From assembly GCA_040506275.1 (NCBI GenBank), contig JBEVXD010000001.1, positions 558,001-622,000 on the forward strand: DNA of 64,000 nucleotides, given 5' to 3'. The stretch comes from Thiodiazotropha sp040506275 (GTDB lineage: Bacteria; Pseudomonadota; Gammaproteobacteria; Chromatiales; Chromatiaceae). The notes below the pieces were generated by a model. The model made no database searches. It was not told the origin of the DNA and saw only the letters and a program-made list of their open reading frames with translations. The position numbers were made by a program, and so were the translations under genes. This document shows positions 16,562-24,932 of the stretch, piece after piece (the stretch's first letter is position 1; every line of letters begins with the position of its first letter).

Positions 16562-17658
16562 TGGGGTATGCTCCACGGGCTTTTATTGATCATGCCGCTC
16601 TGCGTCACAATTTGAAGCAGGCCCGTAAAGCCACAAAGGGAAGTAGAGTTTGGGCAGTGATCAAGGCCGATGGTTATGGACATGGTCTGTTACGGGTTGC
16701 GCACAGTCTCATAGAGGCGGATGGATTTGCCGTTGCCCGGCTGGATGAGGCACTTCTTCTAAGAAGAAACGGCATTGATAAGCCACTTTTGGTTCTATCC
16801 GCCTGTGTTACCCGTACCGATTTTGAGCAAGCCATAGAAGCCGATGTAGAGGTGGTTTTGCACCATAGGCACCAATTGGATGAGTTATCGGAAAACTCAT
16901 CAGTGGCGGGGGCATTGAGCGTCTGGCTGAAGGTAGATACCGGCATGCACAGACTTGGTTTCGAAGCCAGTGATATACCACAGATAGTTCTTGAGCTTAG
17001 AGGTCATCCTGCAGTTGATCGCATTAACCTGATGACGCACCTGGCGAATGCAGACGACACGGATGATCCAAAAACTGAAACTCAGTGTGAGCGCATTTTC
17101 AGTATAGATTCAAGCCCATTCAATGATATCTCAATAGCTAATTCTGCAGGAATTCTAGGATTTCCAAGGAGTCATACTGACTGGGTTCGTCCCGGTATCA
17201 TGCTGTATGGCGCTTCACCCTTTATCAACACCACAGCGGAGCATCATGGATTAATCCCGGTGATGACCCTGTGTAGCCAGGTAATCGCGGTAAAAAATTG
17301 CCAGGCAGGTGAACGAATCGGCTATGGTGGTTGTTATGTCTGTCCTGAAGAGATGCCCGTGGCAGTGATTGCGATTGGTTATGGTGATGGTTACCCTCGT
17401 CATGCTCAATCCGGTACGCCGGTAATGGTCAATGGAGTCCGCCTGCCACTGGTTGGGCGTGTATCTATGGATATGATCAGTGTAGACGCCAGAAGTCTGC
17501 CTGATATTGAGGTTGGTGATGAAGCGATTCTATGGGGTAGGGGGCTACCGGTGGAAGAGATTGCTGAAAGGTCGGGAACTATCTCTTACGAACTTTTATG
17601 TGGCGTTAAACGGCGAGTGGATTTTGTTGATCTCAATTCTGATGCAGTGGGTGGATGA
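16561..17658 (+). CDS. alr: Alanine racemase
   Basis: A PLP enzyme interconverting L- and D-alanine for peptidoglycan. It has 365 residues. The PLP lysine is in VWAVIKADGYGHGL (~33-45), the catalytic tyrosine in GERIGYGGCYV (~255), and GYGDGYPRHA and GRVSMDMISVD follow. ATG 16561 forms TGATG with the dnaB stop; a TTG one codon earlier is less likely. It is probably translationally coupled to dnaB and to radA, whose start overlaps its end. Confidence 0.95.
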   Translation: MGYAPRAFIDHAALRHNLKQARKATKGSRVWAVIKADGYGHGLLRVAHSLIEADGFAVARLDEALLLRRNGIDKPLLVLSACVTRTDFEQAIEADVEVVLHHRHQLDELSENSSVAGALSVWLKVDTGMHRLGFEASDIPQIVLELRGHPAVDRINLMTHLANADDTDDPKTETQCERIFSIDSSPFNDISIANSAGILGFPRSHTDWVRPGIMLYGASPFINTTAEHHGLIPVMTLCSQVIAVKNCQAGERIGYGGCYVCPEEMPVAVIAIGYGDGYPRHAQSGTPVMVNGVRLPLVGRVSMDMISVDARSLPDIEVGDEAILWGRGLPVEEIAERSGTISYELLCGVKRRVDFVDLNSDAVGG

Positions 17659-19034
17659 TGGCACAAGGAGGTAAAAAAGCTGCAAAAACACACTACGTCT
17701 GCAGGGATTGCGGTGCAAGTTTTCCTAAATGGTCAGGGCAGTGTTCCGAGTGTCAATCTTGGAATGCATTGGAAGAGAGTCTGTCGGCATCTTCTGGTAG
17801 TAAAGGTCGGTTTGCCGGCTATGCAGGAACCGGCAGTCAACAGGTGCTTGCGCTTACCGATGTAGAGAGTGAGCATGAAGCCCGAACCACCACAGACAGC
17901 TCTGAACTCGACCGAGTACTCGGTGGAGGATTGGTCGAAGGCTCTGTCGTTCTGATCGGTGGTGATCCAGGTATAGGTAAGTCTACCCTGCTGATTCAAA
18001 CTCTGGCTCGATTATCTACAGGATTGCGCTCTCTGTATGTCTCCGGTGAGGAGTCGCCCAGGCAGATATCAATGCGAGCGAATCGCCTGGGTCTGGCGGT
18101 GGACAAATTAAAACTGTTACCGGAAACCTGTGTGGAACGGATTATCGCCATAGCGGAACGGGAATCGCCTCAGGTCATGGTGCTGGATTCGATACAGACC
18201 ATGTATACCGAGTTACTTCAATCAGCACCTGGTTCTGTCTCCCAAGTACGAGAAGCTACAGCGCAGTTGGTCCATTTTGCAAAACGCAGTGGCACTGCAC
18301 TTTTTCTGGTTGGACATGTTACCAAAGAGGGAAGTCTGGCAGGGCCACGAGTACTTGAACACATGGTTGATACAGTGCTCTATTTCGAAGGGGAGGCTGG
18401 CAGTCAGTTTCGTCTCATACGTACCATTAAGAATCGATTTGGTGCAGTGAATGAGCTGGGTATGTTTGCGATGACAGATAAAGGGCTCAAAGAGGTGAAT
18501 AATCCTTCTGCCATTTTTCTGTCACGACAAGCAGAGAAGGTGCCGGGTAGTGTCATTCTAGTCACCCGAGAGGGTACTCGCCCACTACTTGTAGAAGTCC
18601 AGGCTCTTGTGGATGAGAGTCCACTAGCCAACCCTAGGCGGATTACCCTGGGCCTGGAGCAGAATCGCCTCTCTATGTTGTTAGCTGTTCTACATCGGCA
18701 TGGCGGCATCGCTATGTTTGATCAGGATGTCTACGTGAATGTTGTGGGCGGGGTACGAATCACTGAAACTGCTTCGGATTTGGCTGTATTAATGGCAGCC
18801 TTATCAAGTTTTCGTAATCGCCCTCTGGATCATGGACTGGTGGTTTTTGGTGAATTGGGACTTACTGGAGAGATCAGGCCGGTTCCGAATGGCCCGGAGA
18901 GACTGCGTGAGGCTTCAAAACACGGTTTCAAACGGGCGGTAGTGCCTAAGGCGAACTGTCCAAAACAGCAGATAGAAGGTCTGGAAGTGATCCCTGTGGA
19001 AACCCTTGCCGAGGTTTTAGAGATAGCGTATTAG
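17655..19034 (+). CDS. radA: DNA repair protein RadA
   Basis: A RecA-related branch-migration helicase in recombinational repair, 459 residues. An N-terminal C4 zinc finger (CRDCGASFPKWSGQCSEC, ~16-35) is followed by Walker A GGDPGIGKSTLLIQ (~102), the RadA-specific KNRFG motif (~262) and a C-terminal Lon-protease-like domain (~300-455, including GELGLTGEIRPV). ATG 17655 overlaps the alr stop by four bases; ATG 17658 is an equal alternative. Last gene of the dnaB-alr-radA unit; it converges with the PilZ gene. Confidence 0.96.
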   Translation: MMAQGGKKAAKTHYVCRDCGASFPKWSGQCSECQSWNALEESLSASSGSKGRFAGYAGTGSQQVLALTDVESEHEARTTTDSSELDRVLGGGLVEGSVVLIGGDPGIGKSTLLIQTLARLSTGLRSLYVSGEESPRQISMRANRLGLAVDKLKLLPETCVERIIAIAERESPQVMVLDSIQTMYTELLQSAPGSVSQVREATAQLVHFAKRSGTALFLVGHVTKEGSLAGPRVLEHMVDTVLYFEGEAGSQFRLIRTIKNRFGAVNELGMFAMTDKGLKEVNNPSAIFLSRQAEKVPGSVILVTREGTRPLLVEVQALVDESPLANPRRITLGLEQNRLSMLLAVLHRHGGIAMFDQDVYVNVVGGVRITETASDLAVLMAALSSFRNRPLDHGLVVFGELGLTGEIRPVPNGPERLREASKHGFKRAVVPKANCPKQQIEGLEVIPVETLAEVLEIAY

Positions 19035-19077
19035 ACCGAAGATACTTTAAGTCTATTCAGGACTTCCGCAACGATCT

Positions 19078-19443
19078 CTAACCTAATGCTTCCAGGTCGC
19101 GCTGTAGCAGGATGTCATCACTGACATTTAACTCAACAAGGCGGCGCAGTAGAGAGATACTGATCATATCAATCTCTTTGCAAAGCAGACCTAGCTGCCC
19201 CGCTTCCACATGCGCGCAGGTAGTTAGCATCGAAATACTCTCACCGTCGTCGAGCATGATCATCAATGTGACTTGTTCATCCACCTGAGGTTGCCACTCA
19301 TCTGGAATTTTAGCCAGTGCGCCTTTCAATGAGATATCCAGCAACGTGGTTTTATAGGTGCCACTGCTTGCCTCTATAGTGGCAGGAGCATCGAAAATGA
19401 TTCGATGGAAACGTCGGCGTTCTTTAGTTTCAGTATTGCTCAT
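19078..19443 (-). CDS. PilZ domain protein
   Basis: A 121-residue stand-alone PilZ domain. The c-di-GMP-binding elements are visible: an RRRFHR arginine motif near residues 10-15 and DISLKG near 37-42. Such proteins act as c-di-GMP effectors, often on motility, pili or polysaccharide export. It lies 11 bases downstream of the FHA gene in one unit, back to back with the flagellar regulator genes. The partner is unknown. Confidence 0.88.
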   Translation of the reverse strand: MSNTETKERRRFHRIIFDAPATIEASSGTYKTTLLDISLKGALAKIPDEWQPQVDEQVTLMIMLDDGESISMLTTCAHVEAGQLGLLCKEIDMISISLLRRLVELNVSDDILLQRDLEALG

Positions 19444-19454
19444 CGTGACCCAGG

Positions 19455-20093
19455 TTATGTATGAAACTGCATTTGTGTTCCCCCAACCTCGATCAAATCC
19501 CCATCATTGAGTAATTGGCCCTTATCAGCAATTAGTTGCTGGTTGATCGTTGGCGGGTTTGGGCCTTCCAAGAAGGAGATGTAGTAGCCTTCTTCACGGC
19601 GGGCAATCATGGCACAGTCACCTCCAGTGTGGCCGATGCGGGTCATATTGCGCTTTAACGGGATTATTCGGCCAAAATTGTCTCCATTGACGATCTGTAA
19701 TACACCAGACGAAGGGGTATCTTCGATTTCCTGGCTAGGCTCCTCGATCTCCTGCTGATTCGATTCTGTAGCTGGGGAGTGGCTTAGATCGGCACCTAAC
19801 TCCATTACATCTTCAGCAAAGGCCAGGGTGTGTTTACCTATTTGTATCACATCACCATGATGTAAATTGATCTCTTCGGTCTGTTCATGGTTCACAAGAA
19901 CAGGGAAGTCATCATCTCGGGCTGTAAGTCGGTAATCGCTGCCATCATCAGTAATTGTGGCCTGATGTGGGGCGATAGCCAGACTATCAATGGATATAGA
20001 GCAGTCCGAATTTCGACCAATATCTGTCGATCCGGGCTCTAAATGAAAAACGTCGATTACTCGACCTTTGAAAGAGAGTGTCAGTTTTGGCAT
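19455..20093 (-). CDS. Protein with two FHA domains
   Basis: The 212 residues contain two forkhead-associated folds: ~1-75 (DIGRNSDCSISIDSLAIAPH) and ~125-212 (RIGHTGGDCAMIARREEGYY), joined by an acidic Glu/Gln/Ser linker. FHA domains bind phosphothreonine peptides. No Ser/Thr kinase gene is in the window, so the ligand is unknown, and the second domain lacks the usual SxxH after its Gly-Arg-like strand. It is co-transcribed with the PilZ gene and divergent from fleQ across a 282-base AT-rich region that must hold both promoters. Confidence 0.85.
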   Translation of the reverse strand: MPKLTLSFKGRVIDVFHLEPGSTDIGRNSDCSISIDSLAIAPHQATITDDGSDYRLTARDDDFPVLVNHEQTEEINLHHGDVIQIGKHTLAFAEDVMELGADLSHSPATESNQQEIEEPSQEIEDTPSSGVLQIVNGDNFGRIIPLKRNMTRIGHTGGDCAMIARREEGYYISFLEGPNPPTINQQLIADKGQLLNDGDLIEVGGTQMQFHT

Positions 20094-20375
20094 GGAGCTA
20101 TTTTAGATACAACCTGTATAAAGCTAAGTATATATCCAGATTTATTAGTAAAACTATAAAAATATCACTATATGATCAGTAGTCCAGGAATTAAACGATT
20201 ACACATCAATTAAACTGAAGCTACATCTGTTATCTGTTAACCTTATTTAATTACAATATGTTATTCACGAATGTTTAATTAAAATCTTGGATCGTCGTAA
20301 TTTTGACATTTTACAAAAATGCTGCTTAACTTCGCAATATTCCTACGGATTTCATACCGCAATAAGGCCTGTTGA

Positions 20376-21848
20376 ATGGGGCATAGTTCTGACAAAGACG
20401 GTTCAGTGTTTCCTAATCTCTGTATTTACCTATTTGATCAAGACGCGGAGCGTCAACGTTATCTTCAGCATATCCTGAGTTTTGTCGAGGGAGAGGTTGT
20501 AGTAATTGATGATCTATCTGTACTTGATAGCAGTTATCAAGGCCGAGCCACATGTGTGGCGGTAATGATGGGATTTGGGCTCGGTCGCAGCGAAAAGCTG
20601 TCAATTGTTAAGGGTCTCGCCGAGAGTCACCCTGATCTTCCTGTTTTTCAAATTTATGATGAGAAGGAGGGGAATCCTGAGTCTTTTGAAGGATTCGATA
20701 ATCTCATTGGTAGTTTAAAGCTGCCAACACTTTATGACGATCTCATGTCATTGGCGCACAAGGCCCAGGTTTTTCAGGAGTTAAAGAACCCAGAAGGTGG
20801 AAATACCCGGCCAGTTGAGCTATTCCGCAGTTTGTCAGGCAACAGCAGGGCAACGCTACAAGTTAATAAGATGATAGAGCAGGTTGCAGACTCTGAAGCT
20901 ACTGTGCTTATTCTCGGTGAATCAGGGACAGGCAAGGAAGTGGTGGCACGCAAACTCCATTTTCACTCAGTGAGAAGAGGGAAACCTTTTGTCCCGGTAA
21001 ATTGCGGCGCCATTCCAGGCGATCTTTTAGAGAGCGAACTGTTCGGACACGAAAAGGGGGCATTTACCGGTGCAATCAGCGCTCGACAAGGTCGATTCGA
21101 AATGGCTGAGGGCGGTACCCTTTTTCTAGATGAAATCGGTGATATGAGTATGCCGATGCAAGTCAAACTCCTTCGGGTGCTTCAGGAGCGTACTTTTGAG
21201 CGTGTTGGGAGTAATAAGACCATTCCCTGTAATGTGCGTATTATCGCTGCTACCCACCGGAACCTGGAAGCGGCTATAAAAACTGGTGACTTTCGTGAAG
21301 ACCTGTTCTACCGTCTGAATGTATTTCCGATTGAAATGCCTCCACTCAGAGAGCGGGTGGAAGATATTCCTGTCTTGGTAAATGATCTGATCCATCGGAT
21401 TGAAAATGAAAAGCGTGGTTCAGTCAGGCTAACTCCAGCTGCTGTGGCTGCCTTGAGCCACTACCGATGGCCCGGCAATGTCAGAGAACTTGCTAATCTA
21501 ATAGAACGATTGGCTATTCTCTATCCATATGGTGTTGTTGATGTAGGCGAACTTCCTGAGAAGTTCCGGCCTGCTGTTGACTTGATGGACACTACCCACT
21601 TGCCACAAGTGGCACTCCAGGGTGATGAACCAGGAACCACTTTAAATGCGCCACGACTGCCAAATGATGGCATAGATTTAAAGGCGCACCTTAACTCATT
21701 GGAACAGAGTTTGATCCAGCAGGCTCTTGAGGAGTCTGACGGAATTGTGGCTCACGCGGCAAAAAGACTGCATATGCGGCGAACCACTTTGGTGGAAAAA
21801 TTGCGTAAATACGGTCTCCAGCGTCAAACAGAGTCGACGGGAATTTGA
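20376..21848 (+). CDS. fleQ: Sigma-54-dependent flagellar master regulator FleQ/FlrA
   Basis: The top regulator of the flagellar cascade, 490 residues. An atypical receiver-like FleQ domain (~1-125) lacks a clear phospho-Asp pocket. The AAA+ domain has Walker A GESGTGKEVVARKLH (~180) and the sigma-54 contact GAFTGA (~228); a Fis-type helix-turn-helix lies at ~445-485 (GIVAHAAKRLHMRRTT). FleQ homologues bind c-di-GMP, which fits the PilZ neighbour. ATG 20376 follows TAAGG by eight bases; GTG 20406 is an alternative. It directly precedes a sigma-54 promoter for fleS. Confidence 0.93.
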   Translation: MGHSSDKDGSVFPNLCIYLFDQDAERQRYLQHILSFVEGEVVVIDDLSVLDSSYQGRATCVAVMMGFGLGRSEKLSIVKGLAESHPDLPVFQIYDEKEGNPESFEGFDNLIGSLKLPTLYDDLMSLAHKAQVFQELKNPEGGNTRPVELFRSLSGNSRATLQVNKMIEQVADSEATVLILGESGTGKEVVARKLHFHSVRRGKPFVPVNCGAIPGDLLESELFGHEKGAFTGAISARQGRFEMAEGGTLFLDEIGDMSMPMQVKLLRVLQERTFERVGSNKTIPCNVRIIAATHRNLEAAIKTGDFREDLFYRLNVFPIEMPPLRERVEDIPVLVNDLIHRIENEKRGSVRLTPAAVAALSHYRWPGNVRELANLIERLAILYPYGVVDVGELPEKFRPAVDLMDTTHLPQVALQGDEPGTTLNAPRLPNDGIDLKAHLNSLEQSLIQQALEESDGIVAHAAKRLHMRRTTLVEKLRKYGLQRQTESTGI

Positions 21849-21901
21849 CGTTTGTTGCTTGTAACAATTGTAACTTGTTGATTATATAGAAAAATAATAA
21901 T

Positions 21902-21917
21902 AGGCACGTGTTTTGCT
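21902..21917 (+). promoter_or_regulatory. Sigma-54 promoter of fleS-fleR
   Basis: AGGCACGTGTTTTGCT has the obligatory GG (21903-21904) and GC (21915-21916) ten bases apart and agrees with the -24/-12 consensus at most positions. It lies 46 bases upstream of the fleS start, in the gap after fleQ, consistent with FleQ-dependent activation of class II genes. Confidence 0.85.
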
Positions 21918-21962
21918 TTAGTTGTCAGTGAGGAATGAAGACTGACAAAAGAGGCCATCGAC

Positions 21963-23195
21963 GTGTCACCGAAAACATCACTTGCCGATAGACAGCATGC
22001 CCTTGAGGCAGCCTTCAACCTATTTAACCAACTCTCCGAAGAGCTGACGGGGTCCTACCAGCAGCTTCAATCCCAGGTATTAGAACTCAGTCAGGAACTG
22101 GCGGCTGCCAGAAGTGAACGAATGGTGCAACTGGCCGAGAAGGAGCGCTTGGCTGACCGTTTGGAGCGGTTACTCGAGACACTGCCCGCGGCGGTAATTG
22201 TGCTTGACGGTGAAGAGCGTGTACGTGAATACAATCCGGCAGCAGAAAGGCTTTTAGGCAAAATCAATCCTCTCGATCAGTGGTCTGAAATAGTTCGACA
22301 GAGAGCGCTCGGTGGTGTCATCAAGGGAAACGAACTGAAATTGCTAAATGGTCACTTGCTGACGCTTTCATCCAGTCGTTTGGAGCAGGCTCCTGGCCAC
22401 ATCCTCGTTCTGGTCGATATCACTGAAACAAGAAAGCTGCAGGAGCGACTCAATCGGCGGGAACGTCTGACTGCCATGGGTGAGATGTCTGCACAGCTTG
22501 CTCATCAGATGCGTACCCCTCTGAGTAGCGCTCTCCTATATGTCTCCCATCTAGCTAATGAAGATTTAAACCCGGCTAAACGCCAACAGTTTACAGCAAA
22601 ATTACGTGATCGCTTGCAACATATGGAGCGTCAAATTCACGACATCTTGATGTTTGCACGAGGTGAAGATGCAGGTGAGTCCCAGATTCTGGTGAATTCT
22701 CTGTTGAAGTCTTTTTCTTCAACGGTGGAGCAGGAGCTACACCATTCTGGTGTCACTCTCGAAATCGATGATCAGAGTCAGGGCCAGGCAGTAATGCTGG
22801 GACGTGAAGACGCGATGCTGGGGTTGTTGGGCAATTTGCTGGAAAACGCAATTCAACAAGGTGCGACGCTTATCAAGATCTCCCTGAAACTGGGTGATGA
22901 GATCGAACTCGATATTGCCGATAACGGTCTGGGTATTGACGATGAGTTGTTACCACGTATTTTCGATCCCTTTTTCACTACACGTAGTGGTGGTACAGGA
23001 CTGGGGTTAGCGGTTGTTCAGAATCTTGTACTCAACCATGGGGGCGAGATCATAGCCACCCATTCTGTTTCAGGTGGAGCACAGTTTCAAATGCGATTCC
23101 CCCTTGCAGCGGACACTTCAGAACAGATCTCACCTGCTGCATTTGCCAATCATCAAACAATACCAAGCGTTGAACTGAGAAGGAGCCTGTCATGA
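21963..23195 (+). CDS. fleS: Flagellar sensor histidine kinase FleS/FlrB
   Basis: A soluble 410-residue kinase that phosphorylates FleR. An N-terminal coiled coil (~20-65) is followed by a PAS domain (~70-160), a HisKA domain with the phospho-His in SAQLAHQMRTPLSSALL (~180) and an ATPase domain with DNGLGIDDE and GGTGLGLAVVQNL (~320-350). No membrane segment is seen, so the cue is cytoplasmic. GTG 21963 has AAGAGG upstream. fleR overlaps by four bases (ATGA). Confidence 0.92.
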   Translation: MSPKTSLADRQHALEAAFNLFNQLSEELTGSYQQLQSQVLELSQELAAARSERMVQLAEKERLADRLERLLETLPAAVIVLDGEERVREYNPAAERLLGKINPLDQWSEIVRQRALGGVIKGNELKLLNGHLLTLSSSRLEQAPGHILVLVDITETRKLQERLNRRERLTAMGEMSAQLAHQMRTPLSSALLYVSHLANEDLNPAKRQQFTAKLRDRLQHMERQIHDILMFARGEDAGESQILVNSLLKSFSSTVEQELHHSGVTLEIDDQSQGQAVMLGREDAMLGLLGNLLENAIQQGATLIKISLKLGDEIELDIADNGLGIDDELLPRIFDPFFTTRSGGTGLGLAVVQNLVLNHGGEIIATHSVSGGAQFQMRFPLAADTSEQISPAAFANHQTIPSVELRRSLS

Positions 23196-24532
23196 GTCAA
23201 GCGACGGTGCTGATAGTTGAAGATGATCCTGATCTGCGGGAAGCGCTGAGTGACACCCTTGAACTTTCCGGGTATCCGGTCTGCACCGCTGATGAGGGAC
23301 GGTCTGCCCTTGAGATTTTACAGCGGGAGTCCATTGGCATGATTGTCAGTGATGTTCAGATGCAACCAATGGACGGACATACCCTATTGCGTGAAATCAG
23401 ACACACTTATCCAGAGCTACCGGTATTGCTGATGACCGCTTACGGCAGCATCGAAAAAGCTGTGATGGCGATGCATGACGGTGCTGTTGATTATCTGGTG
23501 AAGCCTTTTGAAGCGGAAGTTCTTGTCAGTAAAGTTGCCGCAAATATTCAGCCTGCAGTCGAGCCCTCCATAGGTGGGCCTGTAGTAGAGGATGTACGCA
23601 GTCGTGAAGTCCTTGAATTGGCACGTAGGGTGGCGCTAAGCGAAGCAACGGTACTACTGAACGGGGAGAGTGGCACTGGTAAGGAGGTGTTTGCACGTTA
23701 CATCCATCAGCATTCACCCCGGAACGGTGGTCCATTCGTCGCCATCAACTGTGCGGCAATTCCTGAAAATATGCTTGAGGCCGTTCTGTTCGGTTACGAG
23801 AAGGGGGCCTTTACCGGTGCCTATCAAGCTACGGCAGGTAAATTCGAACAGGCACAAGAGGGAACACTGCTGTTAGACGAAATTTCAGAAATGAGTCTGG
23901 CTTTGCAGGCCAAGCTGCTTAGGGTTTTGCAGGAAAAGGAGTTGGAGCGTCTTGGTGGACGCAAATTGATTGAATTGGATGTCCGAGTCTTGGCGACCAC
24001 AAATCGCAAGCTTCGCGAGGAAGTTTCAGCAGGACGCTTTCGCGAAGATCTCTACTATCGACTCAATGTTTTTCCCCTGACTCTGCCACCTTTGCGTGAT
24101 CGTCAGCGGGATATTCTTCCTCTCGCTCACCACTTACTACAACACAGTTTACGCCCAGGACAGACGCTTCCAAGATTTACTGATGCAGCTGAACAACAGC
24201 TATTTGAGCATTCCTGGCCCGGCAATGTGCGGGAATTGGACAATCTCATGCAGCGTGCGTTGATTCTCAATAGCAGTGGCGTGATTGATGTGGTTGACCT
24301 CTGCTTTGAATCAACTTCATCAGACTCAAAAGCTGAAGGAACTGTACAGTCCTCGAATATTGGCAAGTTGCCCGAAGATTTGAGATCTGTAGAGGAACAG
24401 ATGATTCTCGATGCCCTGGGGAAGGGTGGTGTTAGCCGAAAACATGTCGCCAGCAGGCTGGGTATCAGTGAACGTACCCTGCGTTACAAGATCGCTCGTA
24501 TGCGGGATGCCGGTGTGGCCATACCAGGATGA
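23192..24532 (+). CDS. fleR: Sigma-54 response regulator FleR/FlrC
   Basis: NtrC-type activator of class III flagellar genes, 446 residues. The receiver domain (~1-115) has the acidic pocket EDD, the phospho-Asp in MIVSDVQMQPMDG (~53) and the conserved Lys in LVKPFEA. The AAA+ domain has GESGTGKEVFARY (~158) and GAFTGA (~206); a Fis-type helix-turn-helix covers ~400-440. All phosphorylation residues are intact, unlike FleQ. It forms a two-component operon with fleS and is followed by a sigma-54 promoter driving fliE. Confidence 0.93.
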   Translation: MSQATVLIVEDDPDLREALSDTLELSGYPVCTADEGRSALEILQRESIGMIVSDVQMQPMDGHTLLREIRHTYPELPVLLMTAYGSIEKAVMAMHDGAVDYLVKPFEAEVLVSKVAANIQPAVEPSIGGPVVEDVRSREVLELARRVALSEATVLLNGESGTGKEVFARYIHQHSPRNGGPFVAINCAAIPENMLEAVLFGYEKGAFTGAYQATAGKFEQAQEGTLLLDEISEMSLALQAKLLRVLQEKELERLGGRKLIELDVRVLATTNRKLREEVSAGRFREDLYYRLNVFPLTLPPLRDRQRDILPLAHHLLQHSLRPGQTLPRFTDAAEQQLFEHSWPGNVRELDNLMQRALILNSSGVIDVVDLCFESTSSDSKAEGTVQSSNIGKLPEDLRSVEEQMILDALGKGGVSRKHVASRLGISERTLRYKIARMRDAGVAIPG

Positions 24533-24534
24533 GC

Positions 24535-24550
24535 TGGTGCGAATTCTGCA
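24535..24550 (+). promoter_or_regulatory. Sigma-54 promoter upstream of fliE
   Basis: TGGTGCGAATTCTGCA carries GG at 24536-24537 and GC at 24548-24549, ten bases apart, and matches the -24/-12 consensus well. It lies just after the fleR stop and 39 bases before fliE. It is the expected FleQ/FleR-controlled promoter for the basal-body operon. Confidence 0.82.
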
Positions 24551-24588
24551 TAGATCATATAGAACAGTGGCATAACGGAGCATAGGTT

Positions 24589-24909
24589 ATGAATAACAAC
24601 ATGAACATAGAGCAAGTACTTGCGCAGATGCGGGTGATGTCGGCACAGGCGGCGGATAATGCACAGGAGTCTCCTAAGAGTTCGGGTGCTGATTTTTCCG
24701 CATTGCTCAAGCAGTCGATTGACCATGTCAATTCCATCCAGCAGGAAGCCAGTGCTTTGCGTACTGCCTTTGATAGTGGGCAGGGTGAGATGGATTTATC
24801 TCAGGTGATGATAGCAGCTCAGAAATCCAGTCTCTCCTTTGAGGCCATGGTTCAGGTACGGAACAAATTGGTCGAAGCGTATAAAGACGTGATGAATATG
24901 CCAATCTAA
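24589..24909 (+). CDS. fliE: Flagellar hook-basal body protein FliE
   Basis: A 106-residue rod-base protein linking the MS ring to the rod. The C-terminal half carries the family pattern DFSALLKQSIDHVNSIQ and MIAAQKSSLSFEAMVQVRNK, ending AYKDVMNMPI. It is exported by the flagellar type III system without a cleaved signal. First gene of fliEFGHIJ. Confidence 0.95.
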   Translation: MNNNMNIEQVLAQMRVMSAQAADNAQESPKSSGADFSALLKQSIDHVNSIQQEASALRTAFDSGQGEMDLSQVMIAAQKSSLSFEAMVQVRNKLVEAYKDVMNMPI

Positions 24910-24932
24910 CTGATTGAATAAGAAGGCGAAAA

